A stretch of 64,000 bases of DNA from Salinibacterium sp. ZJ450 (GCF_011751885.2 NZ_CP061771.1:806001-870000); one strand, 5' to 3'; numbered from the stretch's first letter, positions 25,081 through 33,727 are shown. A program made the numbers and translations. The notes: generated by a model not told the origin, from the letters alone.

Positions 25081-26681
25081 GTCTTCCGACGGGCACGGCC
25101 GGGCTGCACACCCTCGGCAGCTGGACCGCGGATCGCGCGATCGTCACCCCGCACCGCACCGCCATCGATGACCGTGGAGTCGTGCTCAGCTACCGCGAGC
25201 TCGATGCCCGCGCCTCGCGTCTCGCCGCCGCGTTGCTAACCGCCGGATATGGGGTGGGCGACCGCATCGCCACGGTCACCGGCAACAGCTCCGACCACGT
25301 GGTGCTGTTCTTCGCCTGCGCGAAGGCGGGCCTGGTGCTGGTGCCGCTGTCCTGGCGGCTGTCGCCTCGCGAATTGGCGCTGCAGCTCGAGCAGGCTGAT
25401 CCGGCGCTGCTGCTGATCGAAGAGGAATTCCTCTCCCTCGCCACCGCCGCCAGGGAACGACTCCCGCGAGTGCTGCCGGTGTCAAGCCTCGGTGAACACG
25501 GCGTGGAGCGCCGTGTGCCCGCGCCGGGTCGCCGGCTCGAGGAACCCCTGGTGCGCCGGGCGGTGCAGGATGACGACGCCCTGCTGATGATCTTCACCTC
25601 GGGCACGGTGGACCGCCCGAAGGCCGCCATCCTTACTCACGCCAACTGCTTCTGGACGAACCTGTCGCTCTCCCGCACGGTGGAGATGACCGGGACCGAC
25701 ATCGTGCTCGCCGTGCTGCCGCACTACCACGTGGGCGGATGGAACATCCAGCCGCTGCTGGCCTGGTGGACCGGCGCCACTGTGGTGCTCGAGCGCACCT
25801 TCGAGCCCGGCCGGGTGCTGCAGTTAATCCAGGAACGCCGCATCAGCACCATGATGGGCGTTCCCGCGAACTACCTGTTCCTCGCTGAACATCCGGCATT
25901 CGCCGGCGCCGACCTATCCAGCCTGAAGCACGCCATCGTCGGCGGGGCATCCATGCCGCAGCCGCTGCTGCGCACCTGGCACGGCAGGGGAGTGGCCCTC
26001 ACCCAGGGTTACGGACTCACCGAGGCATCCCCCAACGTGCTCTGCCTGCCAGACGAAGACGCCCGCACCAAGGTCGGCCTCGCCGGCAAGCCGTACCCGC
26101 ACGTGCAGGTCGCGGTCGCCGACCCGGTAACCGGCGAGTTCCTCGACGGTGCAGCCAGCGGCGAACTGCTGGTGCGCGGTCCGAGCGTCTTCGCGGGCTA
26201 CTTCCGCGACACCGCGGCCACCGAGGCGGCACTGCAGGGCGGGTGGCTGCACACCGGCGACCTGGTGACCCGCGACGGCGACGGCTACTTCCAGGTGATC
26301 GACCGCATCAAGGACATCTTCATCTCGGGCGGGGAGAGCGTCGCGCCCGCCGAGGTGGAAGGCGTGCTGTTCGCGCATCCAGCGGTGGCGGATGTCGCGG
26401 TCGTGGGGGTACCCGATGACCGCTGGGGCGAGGCCGGGGCCGCGTTCGTCGTGGCGCGACCCGGATTCCCGACCGACGAGCAGGAGCTCATCGACTGGTT
26501 CGACGGCAAGCTGGCCCGTTTCAAGACCCCCAAGCACATCCGTTTCGTCGCGGAGATTCCGCGCACCTCAAGCTCGAAGGCGCAGCGCCGGGTACTGCTC
26601 GAACGCTGGATGGCTGAAACCGCGCCTTCTGAAACAGCACCACCAGAAACAGCACCAACTGAAACCCGAGGTATCCGATGA
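25077..26681 (+). CDS. AMP-forming acyl-CoA synthetase
   Basis: Ligase of 534 residues of the ANL superfamily, activating a carboxylic acid with ATP to an acyl-CoA. The P-loop-like motif FTSGTVDRPKAAILTH is near residue 180, QGYGLTEASP near 311, GWLHTGDLVTRDGDGYFQVIDRIKD near 388, and the C-terminal catalytic lysine lies in RTSSSKAQRR near residue 500. The GTG start overlaps livM. The C-terminal tail ETAPSETAPPETAPTE is encoded by three 15-base tandem repeats (26616-26660) of lower GC than the gene and looks added. It probably activates the imported acid. The substrate is not readable. Confidence 0.88.
   Translation: MSLPTGTAGLHTLGSWTADRAIVTPHRTAIDDRGVVLSYRELDARASRLAAALLTAGYGVGDRIATVTGNSSDHVVLFFACAKAGLVLVPLSWRLSPRELALQLEQADPALLLIEEEFLSLATAARERLPRVLPVSSLGEHGVERRVPAPGRRLEEPLVRRAVQDDDALLMIFTSGTVDRPKAAILTHANCFWTNLSLSRTVEMTGTDIVLAVLPHYHVGGWNIQPLLAWWTGATVVLERTFEPGRVLQLIQERRISTMMGVPANYLFLAEHPAFAGADLSSLKHAIVGGASMPQPLLRTWHGRGVALTQGYGLTEASPNVLCLPDEDARTKVGLAGKPYPHVQVAVADPVTGEFLDGAASGELLVRGPSVFAGYFRDTAATEAALQGGWLHTGDLVTRDGDGYFQVIDRIKDIFISGGESVAPAEVEGVLFAHPAVADVAVVGVPDDRWGEAGAAFVVARPGFPTDEQELIDWFDGKLARFKTPKHIRFVAEIPRTSSSKAQRRVLLERWMAETAPSETAPPETAPTETRGIR
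26616..26660 (+). repeat. Three 15-base tandem repeats at the end of the acyl-CoA ligase gene
   Basis: Units start GAAACNGCNCC and encode ETAP-S/P/T. They lie 18 bases before the next start codon and encode a tail beyond the conserved ligase fold. Confidence 0.7.
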
Positions 26682-27388
26682 TCGCCGCAGCCCCCCGCAC
26701 CGCCCGCGGCACCGCCACCCGAGCCCGCATCATCGCGGCAGCCGAGACCGTGTTCGCCGACGTGGGATACACCGAGGCATCCATCGTGCGCATCACCGAG
26801 CAGGCCGGCGTCGGGCAGGGCACCTTCTACCTGTACTTCGACAGCAAGCTGCAGGTGTTCGAGGAACTGGTCGAAGACCTGAACCGGCGGGTGCGGCACA
26901 GCATGAGCGAGGCTGCAGCCGGCGCGACATCCCGAATCGAAGCGGAACGACTCGGCTTCCACGGCTTCTTCGAATTCACCGCCGCACACCCCGCGCTCTA
27001 CCGCATTGTGCGGGAGGCCGAGTTCGTGTCACCGCGCGCGCTGCGGCTGCACTACACCCGCATCGTCGAGGGGTACATCGAGGGGCTCAGTCGGGCGAAG
27101 GATGCCGGCGAGATCACCGCGGATCCCACCGTCGCTGCCTGGCTGCTGATGGGCATCGGTGAAATGGTCGGCATGCGCTGGGTGCTCTGGGGCGACCGTG
27201 CCGCGGCGGATGACGACAGTGCGTCGCTGGCCGGGGAAACCTCAGTGCTTCCGCCCGACGTGTTCGACGAGATGATGCGCTTCATCCAGCGCGGCCTGGG
27301 TTCGCCCACCGCGAGTACCAACCCCATCACCAACGCGAGTACCAATGCGGGTACCAACGCCAGCACCAACCAGGAGGACTCCCTGTGA
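26678..27388 (+). CDS. TetR family transcriptional regulator
   Basis: Regulator of 236 residues. The N-terminal helix-turn-helix domain reads TRARIIAAAETVFADVGYTEASIVRITEQAGVGQGTFYLYFDSK with the family YF/YLYF motif. The C-terminal ligand domain is typical of regulators of acyl-CoA or fatty-acid genes. The ATG overlaps the ligase stop. The C-terminus ends in a repeated STN/GTN tail encoded by five 12-base repeats. Because it lies inside the operon it probably controls it; the inverted repeat at 20339-20360 is a candidate site (inference). Confidence 0.88.
   Translation: MIAAAPRTARGTATRARIIAAAETVFADVGYTEASIVRITEQAGVGQGTFYLYFDSKLQVFEELVEDLNRRVRHSMSEAAAGATSRIEAERLGFHGFFEFTAAHPALYRIVREAEFVSPRALRLHYTRIVEGYIEGLSRAKDAGEITADPTVAAWLLMGIGEMVGMRWVLWGDRAAADDDSASLAGETSVLPPDVFDEMMRFIQRGLGSPTASTNPITNASTNAGTNASTNQEDSL
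27311..27370 (+). repeat. Five 12-base tandem repeats at the end of the TetR gene
   Basis: Units of the form GCGRGTACCAAY encode (A/G)-S/T-T-N. They end just before the GGAGG that serves the next gene, so changes in copy number would alter only the regulator tail while keeping frame. Confidence 0.7.
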
Positions 27389-28134
27389 CCACCACCCTCA
27401 CCGGACGCAAGGCCCTTGTCACCGGCGGCGCAAGCGGCATCGGCGCCGCCACCGCGCGCGCCTTCGCCGCAGCGGGCGCGCACGTTGTCGTCGCCGACCT
27501 CAACGGCGACGCAGCCACCGAAATCGCCACGGAGATCGGGGGAGAGGCCTGGCAGGTCGATCTCAGTGACACCGCGGCGCTCGCCGACCTCAGCCTGGAC
27601 GTCGACATCCTGGTCAACAACGCCGGAATCCAGCACGTCAGCCCACTGGAGGAGTTCGACCCGGCGAAGTTCCACCTGATCCTCACCCTGATGCTCGAAT
27701 CGCCGTTCCTGCTGATCCGCGCCGCGCTGCCGCACATGTACGCGGGCAAGTTCGGCCGAGTGATCAACCTCAGTTCGGTGCATGGGATGCGCGCGAGCGC
27801 GTTCAAGTCGGCGTACGTTGCCGCCAAGCACGGTCTCGAAGGTCTCTCCAAGGTGACCGGCCTCGAGGGAGGCCCGCACGGGGTCACCAGCAACTGCATC
27901 AACCCCGCATACGTGCGCACCCCGCTGGTCGAGAAGCAGATCGCCGATCAGGCGCGGCTGCACGGCATCCCGGAATCCGAGGTGGTGGAGAAGGTGATGC
28001 TCACCGAGAGCGCGATCAAGCGCCTGGTCGAACCGGACGAGGTCGCCGACCTGGCGCTCTGGCTGGCCGGCGACACGGCCGGCATGGTCACCGGCGCGTC
28101 GTACACGATGGACGGCGGATGGAGCGCACGATGA
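27385..28134 (+). CDS. bdhA: 3-hydroxybutyrate dehydrogenase (SDR family)
   Basis: Short-chain dehydrogenase of 249 residues. TGGASGIGAATA near residue 14 binds NAD, NNAGIQHVSPLEEF near residue 73 and SSVHGMRASAFKSAYVAAKHG near residue 132 hold the catalytic Ser, Tyr and Lys, and CINPAYVRTPLVEKQI near residue 172 is strongly characteristic of D-3-hydroxybutyrate dehydrogenases. The reaction is 3-hydroxybutyrate to acetoacetate with NAD. The GTG start overlaps the TetR gene, GGAGG is upstream, and the 3' end overlaps the hydrolase as ATGA. Together with the CoA-transferase and thiolase it gives a full route to acetyl-CoA. Confidence 0.9.
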   Translation: MTTTLTGRKALVTGGASGIGAATARAFAAAGAHVVVADLNGDAATEIATEIGGEAWQVDLSDTAALADLSLDVDILVNNAGIQHVSPLEEFDPAKFHLILTLMLESPFLLIRAALPHMYAGKFGRVINLSSVHGMRASAFKSAYVAAKHGLEGLSKVTGLEGGPHGVTSNCINPAYVRTPLVEKQIADQARLHGIPESEVVEKVMLTESAIKRLVEPDEVADLALWLAGDTAGMVTGASYTMDGGWSAR

Positions 28135-29048
28135 CGAACTACCGAAGCCGCACCATCCCGGTACAGGGCGGCGAACTGCAGGTCGGCGTCTGGGGTGATG
28201 ACGACGCCCCCACCGTGCTCGCCATCCACGGCATCACCGCGTCACACCGCGCCTGGTCGCTGCTCGCCGAACACGCGCCGCAGCTGCGGATCATCGCACC
28301 CGACCTGCGCGGCCGAGGCCGCAGCAACGCGTTGCCTGGCCCGTGGGGAATGCCCACCCACGCGGATGACGCCGCCGCCGTACTCGACGCGTTCGGCGTC
28401 GAGCGGTGCACCGTGCTCGGACACTCGATGGGCGGATTCGTCTCGGCGAACCTGGCCATGCGACATCCGTCCCGCGTCGGCGAACTGCTGCTCGTCGACG
28501 GCGGGCTGCCGATCCCGGTGCCTGCCGGCGTCAGCGACGATGACCTGCTCACCGCGCTGATCGGCCCGGCCGCCGAACGGCTTGCGATGCGTTTCGCCAG
28601 CGTCGAGGAGTACCGCGACTTCTGGCGGGTGCACCCGGCGTTCGCCGCCGACTGGAACCCGACCATGGAGCAGTATGTCGACTACGACCTGCAGGGCGAT
28701 GCGCCAGAGCTGCGGCCGTCGGCGCTGATCGATGCCGTGGCGCAGGACTCCCGACAGCTGAGCGGCGACGAGCGGTACGCCGAGGCTCTGGCCGAGCTGT
28801 CGATTCCGACCCAGTTCGTGCGGGCGCCGCGCGGCCTGCTCGGGCAGATCCCGGCGCTGTACTCACGCGAACTCGTCATCGAATGGGAGGCGCGGATGCC
28901 GCAGCTGACCACCCACGAGGCGGTGGACGTCAATCACTATACGATCGTGATGGCCGAGCACGGCGTACGCCAGGTTCTGCCCATCGTCAGCGGCGCCGTC
29001 GCTCGCGTGAGCGCGGGCAGTGGCCAGACAACGGAGGTTTCCGCATGA
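28131..29048 (+). CDS. Alpha/beta hydrolase
   Basis: Serine hydrolase of 305 residues. LAIHGITASHRAWSLLAEHAP near residue 25 is the oxyanion region, DLRGRGRS follows, GHSMGGFVSANLAMRHP near residue 102 carries the nucleophile Ser, and DVNHYTIVM near residue 267 the His. Within this operon it may split esters or oligomers of 3-hydroxybutyrate before oxidation (inference), but no motif fixes the substrate. It overlaps bdhA and the CoA-transferase gene by four bases. Confidence 0.85.
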   Translation: MTNYRSRTIPVQGGELQVGVWGDDDAPTVLAIHGITASHRAWSLLAEHAPQLRIIAPDLRGRGRSNALPGPWGMPTHADDAAAVLDAFGVERCTVLGHSMGGFVSANLAMRHPSRVGELLLVDGGLPIPVPAGVSDDDLLTALIGPAAERLAMRFASVEEYRDFWRVHPAFAADWNPTMEQYVDYDLQGDAPELRPSALIDAVAQDSRQLSGDERYAEALAELSIPTQFVRAPRGLLGQIPALYSRELVIEWEARMPQLTTHEAVDVNHYTIVMAEHGVRQVLPIVSGAVARVSAGSGQTTEVSA

Positions 29049-29842
29049 CCATCAACAAAGAAGTTGGTTCCGCAGCCGAGGCCGTGGCCGACATCCCAGC
29101 CGGGGCGTCGATCGCGGTGGGTGGGTTCGGCCTGTCGGGCAACCCGATGGCGCTGATCACCGCGCTGCTCGACCGCGGGGTCGGTGACCTCAGCATCGTC
29201 AGTAACAACTGCGGCGTCGACGACTGGGGGCTCGGCCTGCTGCTCGCCGAGAAGCGCATCCGCAAGATGACCTCGTCCTACGTCGGCGAGAACAAGGAAT
29301 TCGAACGGCAGTTCCTTTCCGGTGAACTCGAGGTGGAACTCACCCCGCAGGGCACCCTGGCCGAGAAGCTGCGCGCCGGCGGATCCGGCATCGCGGCGTT
29401 CTTCACCCAGACCGGCGTCGGCACCCAGGTCGCCGAGGGCGGACTGCCGCGGCGTTACGACGGCGCCGGCGGCGTCTCGGTGGCCTCCCCGCAGAAGGAG
29501 GTGCGCGAGTTCGACACCGCGCGCGGCTCACGCGAGTTCGTGCTGGAGGACGCCATCACCACCGACTTCGCCCTGATCCACGCGCTGCGCGGCGACCGTC
29601 ACGGAAACCTGGTCTTCAACAAGGCGGCCCGCAACTTTTCGCCACTGGCGGCGATGGCCGGCCGGATTTGCATTGCCCAGGTCGAGGAACTGGTCGAACC
29701 TGGTGAGATCGACCCGGACCAGGTGCACCTGCCCGGCGTCTATGTGAGCCGCATCGTCGAGGTCGGCCCGAACATCGAGAAGCGCATCGAGAAGCGCACC
29801 GTGTCGGTCGCCGACCACACCACCACCGTCGAGGGAGCGTAA
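29045..29842 (+). CDS. scoA: 3-oxoacid CoA-transferase subunit A
   Basis: Alpha subunit (265 residues) of a two-component CoA-transferase that moves CoA from succinyl-CoA to acetoacetate. [22 protein letters not shown] near residue 20 binds Co[16 protein letters not shown] follows, and [40 protein letters not shown] is strongly conserved in SCOT family alpha subunits. The start ATG overlaps the hydrolase stop. Subunit B follows after two bases. Confidence 0.92.
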   Translation: MTINKEVGSAAEAVADIPAGASIAVGGFGLSGNPMALITALLDRGVGDLSIVSNNCGVDDWGLGLLLAEKRIRKMTSSYVGENKEFERQFLSGELEVELTPQGTLAEKLRAGGSGIAAFFTQTGVGTQVAEGGLPRRYDGAGGVSVASPQKEVREFDTARGSREFVLEDAITTDFALIHALRGDRHGNLVFNKAARNFSPLAAMAGRICIAQVEELVEPGEIDPDQVHLPGVYVSRIVEVGPNIEKRIEKRTVSVADHTTTVEGA

Positions 29843-29844
29843 TC

Positions 29845-30498
29845 ATGACACTGTCCCGCACCGAAATGGCGGCTCGTGCCGCGCAGGAATTGAGCGACGG
29901 CTCCTACGTCAACCTCGGCATCGGCCTGCCGACGCTGGTCCCGAACTATGTGCCGGACGGCGTGACCGTGGTGCTGCAGTCGGAGAACGGCATCCTGGGC
30001 GTCGGCCCATACCCGTCGGATGACGCAGTCGACCCCGACCTGATCAACGCCGGCAAGGAGACCGTCACGGTGCTGCCCGGCGCGGCGTTCTTCGACTCCG
30101 CCACCAGCTTCGGCATGATCCGCGGCGGCAAGATCGACGCCGCGATCCTTGGCGCCATGCAGGTGTCCGCCGCCGGCGATCTGGCGAACTGGATGATCCC
30201 CGGCAAGATGGTGAAGGGCCCGGGCGGCGCCATGGACCTGGTGCACGGCGCGGAACGCGTGATTGTGCTGATGGAGCACGTGGCGAGAGACGGCAGCGCG
30301 AAGATCGTGAACGAGTGCTCGCTGCCGCTCACCGGCCGGGGCGTCGTCGACCGCATCATCACCGACCTGGCCGTGATCGATGTCACCGAGCAGGGACTGG
30401 TGCTGCGCGAGCTGGCGCCCGGTGTCGACGTGCAGACGGTGATCGACGCCACCGAGCCGCCGCTGATCAACGCGAAAGAGTTCGCCGCGGCATCCTGA
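29845..30498 (+). CDS. scoB: 3-oxoacid CoA-transferase subunit B
   Basis: Beta subunit of 217 residues. [17 protein letters not shown] near residue 19 and [13 protein letters not shown] near residue 46 are the family signatures; the Glu in SENG forms the glutamyl-CoA intermediate. [40 protein letters not shown] is also conserved. It is the last gene of the ten-gene operon and is followed by a 19-base palindrome that probably ends the transcript. Confidence 0.92.
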   Translation: MTLSRTEMAARAAQELSDGSYVNLGIGLPTLVPNYVPDGVTVVLQSENGILGVGPYPSDDAVDPDLINAGKETVTVLPGAAFFDSATSFGMIRGGKIDAAILGAMQVSAAGDLANWMIPGKMVKGPGGAMDLVHGAERVIVLMEHVARDGSAKIVNECSLPLTGRGVVDRIITDLAVIDVTEQGLVLRELAPGVDVQTVIDATEPPLINAKEFAAAS

Positions 30499-30525
30499 CC
30501 CAGTTGTTTCAACCGCGAACGTCCC

Positions 30526-30583
30526 TGAGTTAGCCGAAAATGCTGGTCAGAGGGCGCGCGCACTAGCATTTTCGGCTAACTCA
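30526..30583. repeat. 19-bp perfect palindrome between scoB and hydrolase
   Basis: TGAGTTAGCCGAAAATGCT (30526-30544) is repeated exactly as its reverse complement (30565-30583) around a GC-rich 20-base loop. It is AT-richer than all surrounding sequence. It probably ends the liv-sco transcript, but the long low-GC stem also looks like a dispersed element such as families A and B. Confidence 0.75.
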
Positions 30584-30611
30584 CGGTTCTTCAATGACGA
30601 AGGAGAGTTCC

Positions 30612-31685
30612 ATGGTTGCAACCCTGTTCGATGGCATCACCCAGCGGTCGGTTACCACCGATCGGCTCACCGCGAACGTGCTCGAGAGGCCCGGGCAAGG
30701 CGACGCCGAGACCGTGGTGTTCATCCACGGAAACGTGTCGTCGTCGCTGTTCTGGCAGCCGACGCTGCTGGCGTTACCCGACGACATCCGCGGCATCGCG
30801 ATCGACCTGCGCGGCTTCGGTGACAGCCAGACGTTGCCGGTCGACGCGACGCGGGGATTGCGCGACTACTCGGATGACGTGGCCTCCGTGTTGGAGGAGC
30901 TCGGCATCGATCGGGCGCACTTCGTGGGCTGGAGCATGGGCGCCGGAGTCACGTTCCAGTACCTGCTCGACCATGGCCCTTCGGTGCAGACGCTGACCGT
31001 GATCGCACCGGTGTCGCCGTACGGGTTCGGCGGAACGGTGGGCGAGAACGGCCGACCGCTCACCACGGATGGCGCGGGTACCGGTGGAGGGGGAACGAAC
31101 CCCGACTTCGTGGCCAGGCTTGAGGCGCGTGACACCTCGGATGAGGGCCCCACCTCGCCGCGGGTCGTGTACCGCACCACCTACGTGAAGCATCCGGAGA
31201 ACCTGCCATACGAGGACATCTGGGTGGAGTCGATGCTGTCGACGAAGACCGGTCCGGGCAACTACCCGGGCGACTCGGTGCCGTCGGAGAGCTGGCCGGG
31301 CTTCGCGGCGGGAGGGCGCGGCATCCTGAACACGATGTCGCCGGTGCACTTCAATGTGACCGGGATTGTCGACCTTGAGTCGAAGCCGCCGATCCTGTGG
31401 GTGCGCGGGGTGGATGACGCCATCGTTGGGGACAACTCGTTCTACGACCTGAACGTGCTGGGAAAGATCGGTGCCATCCCGGGTTGGCCGGGTGACGAGG
31501 TGGCGCCGTCGCAGCCGATGATCCTGCAGACCCGTGCGGTGCTTGAGCAGTACCAGGCGCATGGCGGCGAATACCGCGAACTGGCGCTCGACGATTGCGG
31601 CCACTCGCCGCACCTGGAGTACCCCGAGGTGTTCGACGAGGCGCTGCACGCGCACATCGGCGTGCGAGAGCGCGTCGCGGAGTAG
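30612..31685 (+). CDS. Alpha/beta hydrolase
   Basis: Hydrolase of 357 residues. VVFIHGNVSSSLFWQP near residue 34 is the oxyanion region, DLRGFGDSQ follows, VGWSMGAGVTFQYLLDHG near residue 101 holds the nucleophile Ser, and LDDCGHSPHLEYPEVF near residue 332 the His. A glycine-rich insertion (GAGTGGGGTNPDF) lies near residue 155. The ATG at 30612 is preferred to 30594 because AAGGAGAG precedes it. It is monocistronic after the 30526-30583 palindrome. In the same frame, past the TAG stop, about 50 more sense codons with high third-position GC follow (see findings). The substrate is unknown. Confidence 0.85.
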   Translation: MVATLFDGITQRSVTTDRLTANVLERPGQGDAETVVFIHGNVSSSLFWQPTLLALPDDIRGIAIDLRGFGDSQTLPVDATRGLRDYSDDVASVLEELGIDRAHFVGWSMGAGVTFQYLLDHGPSVQTLTVIAPVSPYGFGGTVGENGRPLTTDGAGTGGGGTNPDFVARLEARDTSDEGPTSPRVVYRTTYVKHPENLPYEDIWVESMLSTKTGPGNYPGDSVPSESWPGFAAGGRGILNTMSPVHFNVTGIVDLESKPPILWVRGVDDAIVGDNSFYDLNVLGKIGAIPGWPGDEVAPSQPMILQTRAVLEQYQAHGGEYRELALDDCGHSPHLEYPEVFDEALHAHIGVRERVAE

Positions 31686-32053
31686 CCGGCCTTCGGCAGC
31701 CGAGCGACCTTCCAGAGCGGCGAGGACTGTAGGGCGCGCGCGGGTAGCAAGGACCGTCAGCGGGACAAGGATGGCCAGGACTGCCTGGACCGCGAGGGCG
31801 GCAACGACGTCGAGGATGGCCAGAACGACGACGCTGGCTAGGACGTCGAGCATGGCCACACGAGGACGGCAAGAAGTCGGCCCAGACGGCGACGAGGGTG
31901 AGGACAGCAGGCGAGACGCGGACGGCCAGAACAACAAGGCGGCGTGGATGCCTGGTGCCGGTCGCGCGGTCGGCCGGCTGGACGGGGCCAGCGCGGTCGT
32001 CCGGCTTGTCGGTCCGGGGCTCATGCCGGTGGGCTGGTTGGCCGGTCGGGTGC
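31686..32053. other. Gene-poor interval with 9-base periodic, Asp/Gly-coding sequence
   Basis: This 368-base gap separates two convergent genes. From 31764 to about 31880 it is built of 9-base units (GACGTCGAG, GATGGCCAG and variants; ATGGCC recurs at 31771, 31816 and 31852). Read in the frame of the preceding hydrolase it gives a stop-free D/G/N-rich stretch up to a TAG at about 31836. The minus strand gives a hydrophobic stretch. I see no ribosome-binding site or start that supports an independent gene. The right half has no recognisable feature. Confidence 0.5.
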
Positions 32054-33532
32054 TCATGCCGGGCGTTGTTGTAGGTCGGCGAGTGCTTGGCTGCGGGAGG
32101 GCATGGGTCGGGGTTTTTGTTGCGGGTCGACCGAGGCGGGTGGGATTAGCCAGTACTGTCCGTGGGCGCGGGTGATGCTCCAGCCGTGGTCGTGGAGCAG
32201 CAGGTGGTGATGTCGGCAGAGCAGGATGCCGTTCTCGACGTCGGTCAGCCCGTGGTCGCGGTCCCATTCGTCGATGTGGTGGGCTTCGCACCAGGAGGCG
32301 GGGCGGTCGCAGTCCGGCCACATGCAGCCGCCGTCTCGGGCGGCGAGGACCAGTCGTTGTTTCGGGTTGAACAGGCGTTGTTCGCGGCCGAGGCGGAGCG
32401 ATTGGCCGTCGTCGCCGAAGCTGATCGGCACCACTCCGGCCTCGCACATGGCCCGGGTGATGGTCTGCATCGACACCGGGACCTTCTGTCCCTCGATCCA
32501 GCCGCGGCCGTCGGTTTTTTGCAGTTCGGTTTCGGCGACCAGCAGGCGGACGGCGGGTTTGCGGCTGCCGCAGATCTGTCCGGGGTCGGCGTCGATGCCC
32601 AGCTGCAGCAGGGCGAGGAAGCCGTCGAAGGCGAGCTGTTCCGGGGAGCGCGGGTCGGCCTCGATGGCCTCGGCCCGGGCCAGGTCGGCCGGGGTCACGA
32701 ACCGGGGGCCGCCGCGTTTGGGGGAGGTGAGGGCGTCGATGGTCTGATCGATCAGCTCGGCGTTTTCCGGGTCGGCGGTGATCACGTAGCGGGTCATCCC
32801 GTCCGGTTGCCGGTAGCGGCGGATGCTGCGCGCCTGGTGCAGGGCCCGTTCCCGGTCCAGGATGCCGGCCGCGTCGAGTTCGTCGCGGAGCTCGCGGGCC
32901 CGCCGGTAGAGCCGGTCGGCGGACAGCTCCGGTGCCTCGGCGAGTAACCGCAGCACCGCCCCGGCCAGATCGGCCGCCGTCACCCCGCCCGCAGCAGCGC
33001 CAGGAGCAGCGCCGGGGTCGGTGCCGGCGGCAGCGGCGGGCTGCTCGGCCGGCAGGTCGCCCAGGCCGTTGCGGATCGCCTCGGCCTTCGCCACCGACAG
33101 CTCGTCGCGGGCCACCGCCCGGCCGACCTCGTCCAGCCAGGGCCGGGACTGCTTGAACGACCGCTCCGTGGTGGGGTCGCCGGCATCGGTCTCGGCCGCG
33201 TTCACCATGATCGCGCCGACGCTGACCAGGGTTCTGGCCTCGGCCTCGGTCACCCCGGTGGTGGCGGCCACGAACTTCTCCGCGGTGCGGTGCCCGGTGC
33301 GCTGCGCCAGCCCGTCGTGGCCGAGCTCCGGTGCCGAGCGGCGGGCGATCTCGCCGACCACCGCGGCACTGCGGACCTGCACCGAGCGGGTCAGCTCGGC
33401 ATAGCCGGCCTGCCAGTCCAGCAACCGGTCATCGGACAGCGCGCCCAGGACGGCCTGCTCCACCGACAGCACCGCGACCGCCGCGAGGGCGGCGGTCAGC
33501 GCCTCGAGGTCGGGGAGCGTGGTCTGGGCCAT
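32054..33532 (-). CDS. DUF222/13E12-repeat family protein with C-terminal HNH endonuclease domain
   Basis: Protein of 492 residues. The long helical N-terminal DUF222 region (residues about 1-330) is followed by an HNH nuclease domain. That domain has CMWPDCDRPASWCEAHHIDEWDRDHGLTDVENGILLCRHHHLLLH split over residues about 395-440, with the paired Cys and the HH...N...H metal site. Such genes are abundant and mobile-looking in actinobacteria (REP13E12 in mycobacteria); their biological role is unsettled. Here the start ATG at 33532 is 20 bases from an SOS-box-like site (33552-33567). No transposase accompanies it. Confidence 0.88.
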   Translation of the reverse strand: MAQTTLPDLEALTAALAAVAVLSVEQAVLGALSDDRLLDWQAGYAELTRSVQVRSAAVVGEIARRSAPELGHDGLAQRTGHRTAEKFVAATTGVTEAEARTLVSVGAIMVNAAETDAGDPTTERSFKQSRPWLDEVGRAVARDELSVAKAEAIRNGLGDLPAEQPAAAAGTDPGAAPGAAAGGVTAADLAGAVLRLLAEAPELSADRLYRRARELRDELDAAGILDRERALHQARSIRRYRQPDGMTRYVITADPENAELIDQTIDALTSPKRGGPRFVTPADLARAEAIEADPRSPEQLAFDGFLALLQLGIDADPGQICGSRKPAVRLLVAETELQKTDGRGWIEGQKVPVSMQTITRAMCEAGVVPISFGDDGQSLRLGREQRLFNPKQRLVLAARDGGCMWPDCDRPASWCEAHHIDEWDRDHGLTDVENGILLCRHHHLLLHDHGWSITRAHGQYWLIPPASVDPQQKPRPMPSRSQALADLQQRPA

Positions 33533-33551
33533 GCACCCATTTTCGCAGGAT

Positions 33552-33567
33552 TCGAAGGTATGTTCTA
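33552..33567. promoter_or_regulatory. SOS-box-like LexA site upstream of the HNH gene
   Basis: TCGAAG-GTAT-GTTCTA matches the actinobacterial SOS box TCGAAC-N4-GTTCGA at 10 of 12 fixed positions with the right 4-base spacer. It overlaps a possible -10 box TACCTT (33559-33554, minus strand) of the HNH gene. Confidence 0.6.
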
Positions 33568-33721
33568 CTGAATTTGATAAGACGTGAAAGTTCTTCTTGT
33601 GGAGGAGAGGACGCAGAAGAGAAGACACAGTGGATCGTGCTCGACCGGTGCGCGAAGGAGGCTCGAGCCGCGGGTGGCGCCCCGCAGAACCCCGAACAGC
33701 GGCGCTGACGGAGGGCGCGCG

Positions 33722-33727
33722 TAAGCT
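33722..33727 (+). promoter_or_regulatory. -10 box of ispG, leaderless
   Basis: TAAGCT is followed by six bases and the ispG GTG at 33734. No Shine-Dalgarno sequence fits. Confidence 0.55.

Noticed and set aside
30774-32447. Long minus-strand open frame over the hydrolase, with a hydrophobic stretch near 31.75-31.86 kb
   Set aside because: Most of it mirrors the plus-strand hydrolase gene, it has no ribosome-binding site, and the hydrophobic part comes from the 9-base periodic DNA.
33541-33570. GATTCGAAG stretch that resembles a tRNA T-loop
   Set aside because: No acceptor, D or anticodon stems can be drawn around it; it is better explained by the SOS-box-like site.
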